Program-made: the position numbers and the translations under genes | From: Drosophila pseudoobscura | Taxonomy: Eukaryota > Arthropoda > Insecta > Diptera > Drosophilidae | Assembly: GCF_009870125.1 (NCBI RefSeq) | Contig: NC_046683.1 | Span: 56,187,869 to 56,251,868, forward strand | DNA length: 64,000 bases | Reading direction: 5' to 3' | Part shown: piece by piece, positions 40,452 through 50,013 of the stretch | Numbering within the stretch: position 1 is the stretch's first letter | Layout of the letters: every line of letters begins with the position of its first letter | Notes under the pieces: model-generated | What the model was told of the DNA's origin: nothing | Seen by the model: only the letters and a program-made list of their open reading frames with translations | Databases searched by the model: none

Positions 40452-41491
40452 TTATTTAGCTCCGTCTTGGTTTGTAGCTCCAGAAATAAAGACCAATAGC
40501 ACTACAGGAACGATATACATCCACTAAAAAACCAAACAATTATTGGCTGATATTTTCAAAATCACAATGTTTTAGCTTACATATTTGGCAAAGAATCCTC
40601 GGTTATCACGAACTTCCCCGCGATCTCTGGCCTCACGCTCGCGCTCGACCTTTTGAATAAAGCCAGCTGTATCTGGTACAGGAGCTAGCTCAGCGTGACG
40701 GATCAAAACGTCGGTGTTAAAATGCGTTTCCTCTAACTTATTTATTTCATCACTTGTGCAGCCGTCGGTACCTGGCGATGCATCTTGCGAGACAGTAACA
40801 GCGGTAACATATCCAGAAGGGTCTAGTGAGATCCACAGTACATCGTTCAGATGAGCTTGGAGCAAGCTGCAGGCCTTGTTGGATGTAATGAAGCGTGCCT
40901 TACTGCCGTTGGGATATACCACAGTTGCCTTCAAGCGGTAGAACTCATTTTGTTTTCCAAGAGCCTAAAGCATGGGGTAATGAAATCAGATGTGCAATTA
41001 TTTTAACCTTAAATCGAAAAATAAAAATAGCCCAAAGTTAAGCTGACACGATATTATTTAACATTCGTATGTGCATTCATTAATTTCGATTTCATAAATC
41101 TTCATCTGAATGCATGCGCTGTACGATTTAACCTGTGAGCCTTTGTACGCACATATGTATGTACATAGTGCATAGGTACATATGTATGATTAATGCCGGT
41201 CTGTAGTTTTACTTACCTTTAACATGTCTAGTTCTCCATGGGTCAAAGGAAGTTGAGCTACATTGGACAAGCCCGAATTTAGACTGGGAATGGTAACATT
41301 TCCGCGGAAAGAAAATTCGTCCGTGTTTGATGCTAGCGCATGATGGAGCTCAACTGTAATCCAACTGTCATGTTCCAGAAAGCACTGCATGCAAAAATTA
41401 AATTATTATAAGTGGCTTATTGATAGATATGTATTCTTACCCATCCGTTGGCGACGATGCTTAGCAAAACCAGCACAACACTTAAATTCAT
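40452..41491 (-). CDS. EMC10: ER membrane protein complex subunit 10
   Basis: Four minus-strand exons, 41441-41491, 41217-41384, 40581-40964 and 40452-40523, join in phase 0 to 224 codons. The protein starts with a signal peptide (MNLSVVLVLLSIVANG). A lumenal domain follows (about 20-200), with HALASNTDEFSFRGNVTI and KACSLLQAHLNDVLWISLDP. It ends in the diagnostic EMC10 tail FFAKYWMYIVPVVLLVFISG (about 193-212), one transmembrane helix, and a short polar end. EMC10 is a lumenal/membrane subunit of the ER membrane protein complex, which inserts tail-anchored and multipass membrane proteins. Length and layout match the family. A minus-strand AATAAA lies about 43 bases past the stop (40404-40409). 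A motif 1 / motif 6 promoter lies just upstream. Confidence 0.93.
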
Positions 41492-41550
41492 TCTAAAAAT
41501 GTTACTTTTATTTTTATTTTATTAATTGTAATTTGGTGATGGCAAATTTA

Positions 41551-41622
41551 TAGTGTGACCGCGGATTTAAAGTTAATATATACCATCCGACCCTCAGAAA
41601 TATACCGAAATATGCGTCTCAG
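41551..41622 (-). promoter_or_regulatory. EMC10 core promoter: motif 1 and motif 6
   Basis: Read on the minus strand, CGGTCACACTA (41551-41561) matches Drosophila core-promoter motif 1 (YGGTCACACTR, bound by M1BP). TTTCGGTATATTT about 40-50 bases further upstream matches motif 6 (KTYRGTATWTTT). The two motifs commonly co-occur in TATA-less housekeeping promoters. They lie 60-130 bases upstream of the EMC10 start codon, as expected. Confidence 0.7.
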
Positions 41623-41624
41623 TT

Positions 41625-43005
41625 TCAAAACATACTGACTAATTATTTAACTACATTTTTATGTAATTATCAAAGGCGACACCTGCAGGGAAATGTTTAC
41701 GTTTGTTGAAGAGTTTGGCCGTTTTTTTTCATACAATCCCCATGAAAGCGGCAGTGGGAAAAACCTCCGATGCCCACTTTTTGACATTCCTTTTTTTCAT
41801 TTTTGAGAAAATTGAGTTTTTGATGACAAGCAATACGAAATTCTATACTGATCACGAATTAGTTTTCTATAGGGCCTGGGACATGGCTCTACATGGCATT
41901 TCTACACGATTTCTACATTGGTGCAGTGGACAAGAGGGTTAGTCCATAACTCGTACTTTAAGACTGGAAAATACTAGAAAATGCTATGTAAGTATACAAT
42001 TTTCAAGGTGTGTGAGGTAAACAAGGCTAACATCTTGAGGTAAACCGCGGATAATTATACCAATAATAATAATTACTCTTGTAATTCCTTCATTTATCTT
42101 AGCTTAACGAAAAAGACCACGATATTTTTCACCTGAACTGCGCTAAAGTTTCATCACTGTCGTGCATACTATTTTAATACCCACTGGTCCATGATCTGAA
42201 ATCACTACTGTTAAGTACTCCATTTTATTGTATTGTGTCTAAGACAAAGGTTCAAGCGAAAAATGTGAAATGTAACGTGAGTATGGAATGTCACATCATT
42301 TTTTACATGTTGTTGGTATTTTAGCACTTGTTGCTGTTCACCGGTGGTATGGACATTTGTATACCCTTTTTAGTAAATTTAAAATTAAAATAGTGTCTTC
42401 CAAGTTGCTCTGAAAATGAATTAATAATATCTTTTACACAGACATGTATATTTTATATTTTATATCCATGCATTTGATTTGTTTTCCGTATATATATCCC
42501 GATCTCGATGTGGTACGTTTATGGTTAGCTCTTGAATTGAATGAGTGAGAGTAAGGGGTTGTTTCCGAATTCATCCATTATCCGAATGCATTATTCTGCA
42601 TTTTTACTGTATATTATCATTAGACATCAATTCAAAAAATATTTCGGTTAAATCTATCGTTTAATGAATTACTTACCAGCACTGCATTGGTCAGAAAATA
42701 GTAGGACCAGCCCTAAATAGGCCAAAGATACGGCAAAAGTGCATGTTCCGCCAGTGCTGCAAAGTGCAAAAGTGCTGCAAAAATAAACCCCAAGTGAAAA
42801 GTCGGCAGAGAAATGAGATGAGAATTTAGCTAGATTGCGAGGAAAAGCATAAACAAAGGGAGCAACGCAACATCGAACACAGCACGCAGCGAGGACATTC
42901 ATTTAGACAGCAAATTCGGGAGATTAACAGAGTGACAAACGAGATTCCAAGCAGTCGACTCACAGTGCAAGTGGTCATCGTCATCCCACCAGTGTGTGCA
43001 ATTAA
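41625..43005. other. Intergenic region between EMC10 and the ENTR1-like gene
   Basis: The two flanking genes are divergent. I see no further coding sequence. The last 300 bases before 43006 are GC-richer and probably hold the promoter and 5' UTR of the plus-strand gene, but no canonical motif stood out. Confidence 0.55.
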
Positions 43006-45063
43006 ATGGCAAATGGGAGCAACGGCAGTGCTAGCAATGCGACAACGGCTACCCAGGAGGAGCAACAAGCACCACAGAAGGAACAGCAGTCTCTCCTGAC
43101 AGGAGTAGGACACGGCAAGGGGCCCCAGAGGGAGGAGCCATGCTCGTCGACATCCAGGGGAGTGAACGACCTGGTGGCAGACCTCTGTCTGAATGGGAGT
43201 CTGTCTGGCAGTGGGAGTGGCAGTAGCACCAATCGCAATGACGGCGCCTACGGTGACTACACAAATATACGGGCCACCACATCAACCGGAGTCACAATGG
43301 GAAACACTGGAAGCTCCTCCTCGTCGTTCTCCTTCAAGCACTTTCTCAACAGTAGTGGCACTGTAACTGCGCCTACGAGCACTGTAACATCAGTGGATGC
43401 CACAGCCGCAGTGCAGACATCGACGGGAGCGCGGCCCAAGGTGCCCCAGTCGGCCTCGGCCTCGCTCATGCAACCACCTGACGCGAACGGGAGCAGTGCC
43501 TCCTCCAAAATGAAGCGGTCCCCGCGCTTCAGTTCCTTCGACTCGCAGGCGAGTCTGGCCGAGTACGCGGCCTGTGGAGGAGGAGCTGTAGCACCCAGCA
43601 GCAGCGGATCCCGTCAACGTCCAGATCTACGGCTGGGTCATGACGATGTACACGCCCTTGATAATGACGACGACGATCACGTATCCTTGGCCCAGGTGCG
43701 CAACAACAAGCTCTTCGACGAGCGGATAGACGATGGTAAGTCGATCTGAAATCAGTCAAAAAATGAGCCCAAACTGAACGGTTTATTTATCCAACAGACA
43801 TCTTTCCATCGGCATCGTCCAATTTGAATTCAAGCAGTTCCAGCTCGCGGTATGTGCCGCGCTCCTACTCCAGCTACGACATGCCGCCCCATGTACCATG
43901 CCCCTCATCCTCGCCTCGACGACGACCGGCCGGAAACAGGGATTTGCGCCCAAACCGATTGGTTCTTACAGCCGCTCCCAAAATGAAGCTGGACCTGCCC
44001 CTGGACACATCAAAAATGACATGTGCCGGAGCTGGTGGTGGTGGTGGAGGGGGAGGTGCAGCAGCTGCTTTGCCAGACTTTGTGCAGGACCACTTGCCGG
44101 ACGCCTGGTGCGCCGTCCAGGACGCACACCTGAGCTCGCCACCCAACTCACCGTTGGGTGCTGCCGAGGCCCCTAGCGGTGCAGTGGGTGGCGGGCTTTT
44201 GCCATCGGCGCTTGCCTCCCTTGGCCTGCCTGGTGTTGCCTCCCTGCCCGGTCCACCCGATGGATCCTCTGGCGAGTCCGGCCCAGGGCCGTCTGCTGGA
44301 TCCACCGCCAAAATGCTGCCCGACTTCCTCTCCGATGGTCCCATCATTCACTCGTCCCAGCGCCTAGCCGATGTGGCCATTGGGCTGCCCTCCAATTCCA
44401 TTGACTCGCCGCCCCAGGAAGCGGCCGGTCCTTTGCAGCTGTCGACGATGCGACAGGAGAACGAACGACTGCAGCGTGAGTTGCAAGAGACTCGAGTGGA
44501 GCTGAACGCCCAGACCAGGCGAGCTCATGACTTTGAGCAGCAGCTTCTTCAGTTCACAGAGGCCTCGCGCCGGCGAGAGACCCTGGCCACGACGGCCAAC
44601 ACACAGAACACGCAGCGCCTCCGACGACAGGTGGCCCAGTTAGAGGTGAGTCTTGGATCTGTAACCAAAAGTGTCCTTTCGCATCCTGTTGCTTCATTCC
44701 AGGCGGAACTCTTTGCTCTGCGTAATGCTACGGATGGAGCCACGGGAGGAGCTACCGTTGTGACTCCTGGTGGCTCCAGTGGCAGTGGCACGGGCAGTAG
44801 CGGGAGCAGCGCAACGCGTCCGTCCAGAACGCATCAAGTGTCGCGGGACCTGAGGAGTGCCGCCGACAATGCTGAACAGAATTTGAGGTGAGTGGAGTGT
44901 CTGGCCGGCTGCTTCCAAATACATTCCTCTCCGTCTTCCGTCTTGCAGGCAACTGCTGACTGGTGTAGACAATCTGCGACAGATTGCGGCCAGCCTCGAG
45001 CAGTCAACAGTCCAGTCAACAGCCACGCCAAGAAGTCCAGATCTTTATCCCGAATTCAACTGA
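43006..45063 (+). CDS. ENTR1/SDCCAG3-like endosomal trafficking coiled-coil protein
   Basis: Exons 43006-43735, 43798-44645, 44703-44887 and 44949-45063 join to 625 codons (introns of 62, 57 and 61 bases, all GT..AG). The N-terminal 400 residues are Ser/Gly/Pro-rich and low complexity. Within them, SSSFSFKHFLN (about residue 108) matches the conserved FSFREFLKTK block of vertebrate ENTR1 (SDCCAG3), and SPRFSSFDSQASLAEYA (about 172) is a likely conserved short motif. A coiled coil follows (about 450-545, RQENERLQRELQETRVEL onward). The C-terminus RDLRSAADNAEQNLRQLLTG .. LRQIAASLEQS matches the ENTR1 C-terminal helix. ENTR1 works on endosomes in receptor sorting and cytokinesis. Orthology is inferred from two aligned blocks plus architecture; the fly symbol is not certain to me. 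Confidence 0.8.
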
Positions 45064-45981
45064 GCGACCACCGCAGCAGCAGAAGCAGCAGCAGATTGGA
45101 CAGATTGGGGAATTAGGAAAGAGCAGCAGCTGCTCCTCCAGTTCCGGTTATTGTTGCTTGTGTAATCATTGTAGGCCCCGGATGCCGCCTAGAGCTTGTT
45201 TTTAGAGAACCCTCCCGCGTATCTTTTCCGTTTCTCGTCGTCTCTTATATTTGTTGCAAAGGGTTGCGTTAGGTCGGGTAGGGGTAAGGGTAGAGAGGAT
45301 GGACAATGTGAGAATCAAAGCGCAAACTCGTGATGTTGATTGATAAAGGAAAGTACATATATTATTATTACACTATAAAGCGATGTATTGTAGCATATTG
45401 GTAGACAAGTCACACAGAATATCAAAAAAAAAGAAAGCAAAATGTAAATTAAAACCGAACGTTAATTCCAACCTGCACACTGCAAGCCAGAATTGAGCGA
45501 TCACCCAAAGGGATCCAATCCGATCCGATGGCGAGAAGATATATTTTTTGTTAGAAACAAAAATGGAATACCTGTGCACTTCTGTTTTTGTGCTGCTTGA
45601 GTACACACAGCGAACAAGAATTGAAATAAATTATTATGAGAAAACCCCACCTGTCCACTCTCCAAACAAAAGTGAGAGCTTTCGCCCGAAAACCTTGACA
45701 TTGCAGGCCTCTCTCTCTACTCATAAACAGATAACAACCGTCAGCCGAAGCTATGCCCACGCTTATCACGGCCGATCGCAGCCAAACCGATGCCATTGGC
45801 ACTGGTACTGTCACTGGCACCTCCACCGTTCAGTTGCTTCGTCGACGTCGTTACGCGCGGACGCGTTTTCAGCTTTGGCTTCGTGTGAGATCGACACCGG
45901 CATCGAGACCTGTCAGAGCAGTCTGTATTACCGGATCATATCAGAAAACAAAAGTGCTGCAAAGCAGGAACTTGAATAAAT
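45064..45981. other. Intergenic: 3' UTR of ENTR1-like gene and 5' region of the aminotransferase
   Basis: AT-rich 3' UTR-like sequence follows the stop at 45063. The region from about 45620 to the start codon at 45982 is probably promoter and 5' UTR of the aminotransferase. The long open frame over 45548-45979 lacks family features and is taken as chance. Confidence 0.5.
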
Positions 45982-48900
45982 ATGATGTCCAAGCGTTTGT
46001 TTGGTAAGTTTTTGTTGGCATAAAACTATCCTCGACCACAGGCGATCGTTTGAAATGATTTCTGACGTCAGCTGCAATAGATTAGTGATACTTGCAATCT
46101 CTTGAGATTTGAGAGTTTAGAATGCTACAAATTGGAATATTGGATGAACCCTTGGGTCACTCATCTCATCCATTCATTCATCCCCGAATCCACTCAATCG
46201 AATTGAATCATCTGATCACCGGGCAGCGATCTTTCTCACCTATTACTGCATACTATACATACGTACAACTTATCTGGCTGCCGTCCCATAATCACGCTTT
46301 TATCACGCACCGGCTCGCGTGGCTCTATAGGTCCGCGGTCCCCGTTGGATCTATCTGGCCAAATATTTGTGTGTTTGTGTGTGCTGATAAGGCGGGAGGT
46401 TGATTTTTCGGCAGGGCAGGTGCTTGGAGCATGGAGCAGCTCTGCTCCCAAGGTACAATACACTGATTATTGGAGTGGCCTAGGCAGTCCGCAGGGGGCC
46501 AGCCAGGCCAGGCGCTTATCACCTCAAATGGGGGCAAGTAGTACGACTATTTATAGTACATTCAATTATGCTTCCAACTGCGCATTAGCTTAGAAGAATA
46601 GAAATGGGAATTAGAAAATCCTTCTGTGGAGTCTGGAGGAATATCTACTTTATTGTACCCTGCCTGCCAATGACCTGTTGAAAGCCTGTTCAGGTGCTAC
46701 GATTCTCGGTTCCTAGGAAACAGTACGAGTGCTCGGCAGTACCCGGTACTCATATGTGGACAAGTGCAGTTCCAGCTGGCAGACTTTGCATAGCAAATTG
46801 CGCCTCAGATCAATTAATTCTATATAATATGTATATAATATACCTGCATATAGTACAGTATTCACCCACTTGGGAGGACACTCAGAAGAGATCATCTCCA
46901 GAAGAAATAGTCTAAGAAATATGAAATTGCAAGGGAAATTATGGCACAGAAAATATAATTAAATGTTTGTACGCCACTTAGAGCTTTCACTGTGCTCGCA
47001 TCGCATTTCATTTCATAGAATCCCACATATGTATGTACAATACGTGTTCGGTTCCAGGCGACCTCGCACTTGAATTCCGCTTGTCCGCTTGTCCCCTTGC
47101 TCGCTGCTCCGACCACATGAATTTGCATTTCATCAGGTTCGAGCCGACATTTCCATAAGTGTGTGCGCCCCGAACCGAGCTGCCTGTGTTCTCCCACAGG
47201 CGGCGCAGAGGGTCACGTGTGCTGATGGGGGTATCTTGGTCTCATCTCCCGTAAATATTAATGGGAAGCGTGTCCGATCTGTCTTGCAGCCCACACGAGA
47301 CGGCTGCTGCCGCGCTCCTCCTCGAGCCGCTCCAGCTCTAGCACCACCCTCCACTCGAAGGCGGCTCCAGCCGTGATGAACCTCGTGCAGAACGAGATGC
47401 CCGAGACGCAGCATCGGTCCAGTGGCTACGTGGGACCCAGCTACGAACAGATTCTTGAAACGCGCAAGACCCATTTGACGCCCAATCTGGTGGCCCACTT
47501 CAAGAAGCCTTTGGTCATCCACGAGGGACACATGCAGTGGCTGTACGACCACGAGGGGCGTCGCTACCTGGACATGTTCGGCGGCATTGTCACCGTCTCC
47601 GTGGGACACTGTCATCCGTAAGAGAATTTGCCTCCTGCAATTCTGATCGATTTTCAATGTCATTGATTTCCCTTCCCCTCTGGCAGCAAGGTGAATCAGG
47701 CGCTGAGCGAGCAGATCTCCAAGCTGTGGCACACGACCAACATCTACATGCACCCCAAGATCCACGAGTACGCGGAGCGGCTGGTGGCCAAGTTTCCGGG
47801 CAACCTGAAGAGCGTCTGCTTCGTCAATTCTGGCTCGGAAGCCAACGACCTGGCCATGCTCATGGCACGCATACACACGGGCAACCAGGACATCCTGTCC
47901 TTCCGCAACGCCTACCACGGCATGTCGCCCTACACCATGGGTCTGACGGCCCACTCCACGTGGCGCTTCCCGCTGGCGGGAGTGAACAACGGACTAGTGC
48001 ACGTCATGAATCCCGATCCGTATCAAGGCATCTGGGGCGGCGCTGCCTGCCGCGACTCGCCCGTGCAGACGACGCGCAGCTGCCAGTGCCAGGGGGGCTG
48101 CCAGGCAGGAGATGCATACTACAACGAGCTGGAGGAGACCTTCAAGTACAGCCTGCCCCGTGGCAAGGTGGCGGCCATGTTCGCCGAGTCCATCCAGGGC
48201 GTGGGCGGCACTGTGCAGTTCCCCAAGGGCTACCTGAAGCGGGCAGCTGCTTTGGTCAGGGCCAACGGCGGACTCTTCGTGGCGGACGAGGTGCAGACAG
48301 GATTTGGCCGCACGGGCGAGCACTTCTGGGGCTTTGAGGGGCACGACTATGTGCCGGATATCGTGACTATGGCCAAGGGCATTGGCAACGGCTTCCCTTT
48401 GGCCGCCGTCGTCACCACCCCAGAGATTGCCGCCTCCCTGGGGCAGGCGCTGCACTTCAACACTTACGGAGGCAATCCCATGGCCAGTGCGGTGGGCATC
48501 GCCGTTCTGGACGTGATTGAGGAGGAGCAGCTACAGCGCAACTCCCGGGAGGTGGGCACCTACTTCCTCAAGTGTTTGGAGGAGCTGCAACAACGCTTCG
48601 AGATCGTGGGCGATGTCCGCGGCAAGGGGCTGATGATCGGCGTCGAGCTGGTCGAGGATCGCGAAAAGCGCACGCCCCTGGCCACGCCCCATGTGCTGGA
48701 AATCTGGGAGACGTGCAAGGATCTTGGTGTGCTCTTCGGACGCGGTGGCCTCCATGGCAACGTAAGTAGAAATCATCGATCATGAGTTATCAGTGCATCC
48801 GCATCTGGGATATTCCGTTCCATTTTTGGGCACATCTGACTAACCAAAGCACTCACGTTCCCGTTGATGAAAGGGTTACCGGAACTAAGAGCTTAGTCCT

Positions 48901-49087
48901 CGCCGCTCTGGGGGCTCTTCCCGGAGCAAATCGCACCTCTTTGCGTCTCTATCTTTGCATCCCTTTTCGTGCATCTCCACAGGTCCTGCGCATCAAGCCT
49001 CCCATGTGCATAGATCGATCGGATGTGAAGTTTGCCGTGGATGTGCTGGACCGCGCCATCACGGCATCTCTGGCCAAGAAGAAGTAA
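45982..49087 (+). CDS. Alanine-glyoxylate aminotransferase 2-like, mitochondrial (canonical isoform)
   Basis: Exon 1 (45982-46003) encodes MMSKRLF and ends in phase 1 at a perfect GTAAGT donor. It joins exon 2 (47290-47617), which continues with an Arg/Ser-rich segment ([15 protein letters not shown]), a typical mitochondrial presequence. Exon 3 is 47687-48761 and exon 4 is 48983-49087. The total is 509 residues, against about 514 in human AGXT2. Class III PLP-aminotransferase landmarks are [33 protein letters not shown] and [14 protein letters not shown]. Lys347 in the last is the expected Schiff-base lysine. The C-terminus [19 protein letters not shown] matches AGXT2. The enzyme transfers amino groups from alanine (and, in vertebrates, beta-aminoisobutyrate and dimethylarginines) to glyoxylate or pyruvate. 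A polyadenylation signal lies at 49214-49219. From memory this corresponds to CG11241 in D. melanogaster. Confidence 0.9.
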
Positions 49088-49213
49088 AGCGTGCAACTCC
49101 AGCCGCCAGTGAAGAGGAGAAGTGTTCCATCTATTGGGATGACTTCTCAGGGTCTCAGGGTTCTCAGGTCTCAAACAAATGCATTTAAAAAGTCGAATTA
49201 ATCGAATTAACTG

Positions 49214-49219
49214 AATAAA
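49214..49219 (+). promoter_or_regulatory. Polyadenylation signal for the canonical AGXT2-like transcript
   Basis: AATAAA lies about 130 bases after the stop codon at 49087 and before the alternative last exon. The upstream isoform can therefore end without including the downstream exon. Confidence 0.6.
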
Positions 49220-49368
49220 AGCCAATTTCAAGTCATAATCTAATATTCTCCTGTTCCTCTAACCACTTTCTGCTAATCCATTCGTATGTAGTCAATCTTG
49301 TGTGTGGTGGTATTCCTTAAAGAGCTCATGCTTTGACATCCTTTACCTCTTGTTACTCCCACTCCCAG

Positions 49369-49509
49369 GTGCTGAGCTTCAGGCCACCGCTGTGCGTGGG
49401 CTTCGAGGACGTGGAGTTGGCTCTGAATACGCTAGAGACCGCCTTCCAGCAGCACATGAGCAAGCGACTGCGTGGCTGGAGATACGGCCAGGCCCAAAGC
49501 AGGAGCTAG
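49369..49509 (+). CDS. Alternative last exon of the AGXT2-like gene
   Basis: After a pyrimidine-rich acceptor (CTCCCACTCCCAG) an open frame in the right phase (0) reads VLSFRPPLCVGFEDVELAL, then NTLETAFQQHMSKRLRGW, and ends 46 codons later at TAG (49507-49509). It is clearly homologous to the canonical exon 4 ([19 protein letters not shown]..). If spliced from the same donor at 48761/48762, it gives a 521-residue protein with a longer, basic tail. It has its own AATAAA at 49775-49780. Both ends support a tandemly duplicated, mutually exclusive terminal exon. Use of this exon is inferred, not shown. Confidence 0.78.
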   Translation: MLSFRPPLCVGFEDVELALNTLETAFQQHMSKRLRGWRYGQAQSRS

Positions 49510-49691
49510 CCTGGTTGTACTTCCGATTGGCTCATTTATTGGCTAAGCTTATCCGCTAGTAATTGAACAACGTTTATAGAGCAGCATTATGACCGCAATA
49601 GCGAGGCTTCTTCGATTTAGTTGTAGATATTCCTAATCATAGTATACATTTGTATATGTATATACCTATATATCCTTAGTCTGATCAGTTT

Positions 49692-49720
49692 GTGTGTGTG
49701 TATGTGTGTGTGTGTGTGTG
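49692..49720. repeat. (TG)n microsatellite in the alternative 3' UTR
   Basis: Interrupted TG dinucleotide tract between the alternative last exon of the AGXT2-like gene and its AATAAA. Confidence 0.65.
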
Positions 49721-49774
49721 GATGTGCGGGATGTGTCGTTGGGAGGGCATGTGCATGTGGGTGTCATGGATAAT

Positions 49775-49780
49775 AATAAA
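49775..49780 (+). promoter_or_regulatory. Polyadenylation signal for the alternative AGXT2-like last exon
   Basis: AATAAA lies 266 bases after the TAG at 49507-49509, after a TG-rich stretch (49692-49720), and ahead of the convergent TMEM64-like gene. Confidence 0.5.
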
Positions 49781-50013
49781 CCGATATCCGTAGCGTAGCT
49801 GTACAAAGGTAGCGATAGCTTAATGTTTGGCATCAATGGCATCACCTGAACTTCTCCAAATTACTCTTAATCTAAAACAATTCCAACTCCAGTTCCACTT
49901 ATGAAAACTAGTTAATGCACAAATGCAGTCTTGTGCGACTCTTGCGGAGATTCAGTCGGGCTCGGGCAGTTCTCGGGCATCGCCTGGGGGCAGTCCTCCT
50001 CACAGGCACGCTG

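Noticed and set aside
43874..44347. 157-codon Pro/Gly-rich minus-strand frame
   Set aside because: Antisense to the ENTR1-like exon 2; composition follows from its GC-rich low-complexity coding.
45548..45979. 143-codon ORF upstream of the aminotransferase
   Set aside because: No recognisable features. It ends just before the real start codon and is probably promoter and 5' UTR.
47117..47136. ATG with a following GT as an alternative first exon of the AGXT2-like gene
   Set aside because: The splice phase (2) would put exon 2 out of frame and into a stop. The ATG at 45982 with a GTAAGT donor fits in phase 1.
47133..47954. 273-codon open frame on the minus strand
   Set aside because: It lies antisense to exons 2 and 3 of the AGXT2-like gene and is rich in His, Arg and Val, as expected for the complement of GC-rich codons. 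No family features.
47994..48455. 153-codon minus-strand open frame
   Set aside because: Antisense shadow of aminotransferase exon 3.
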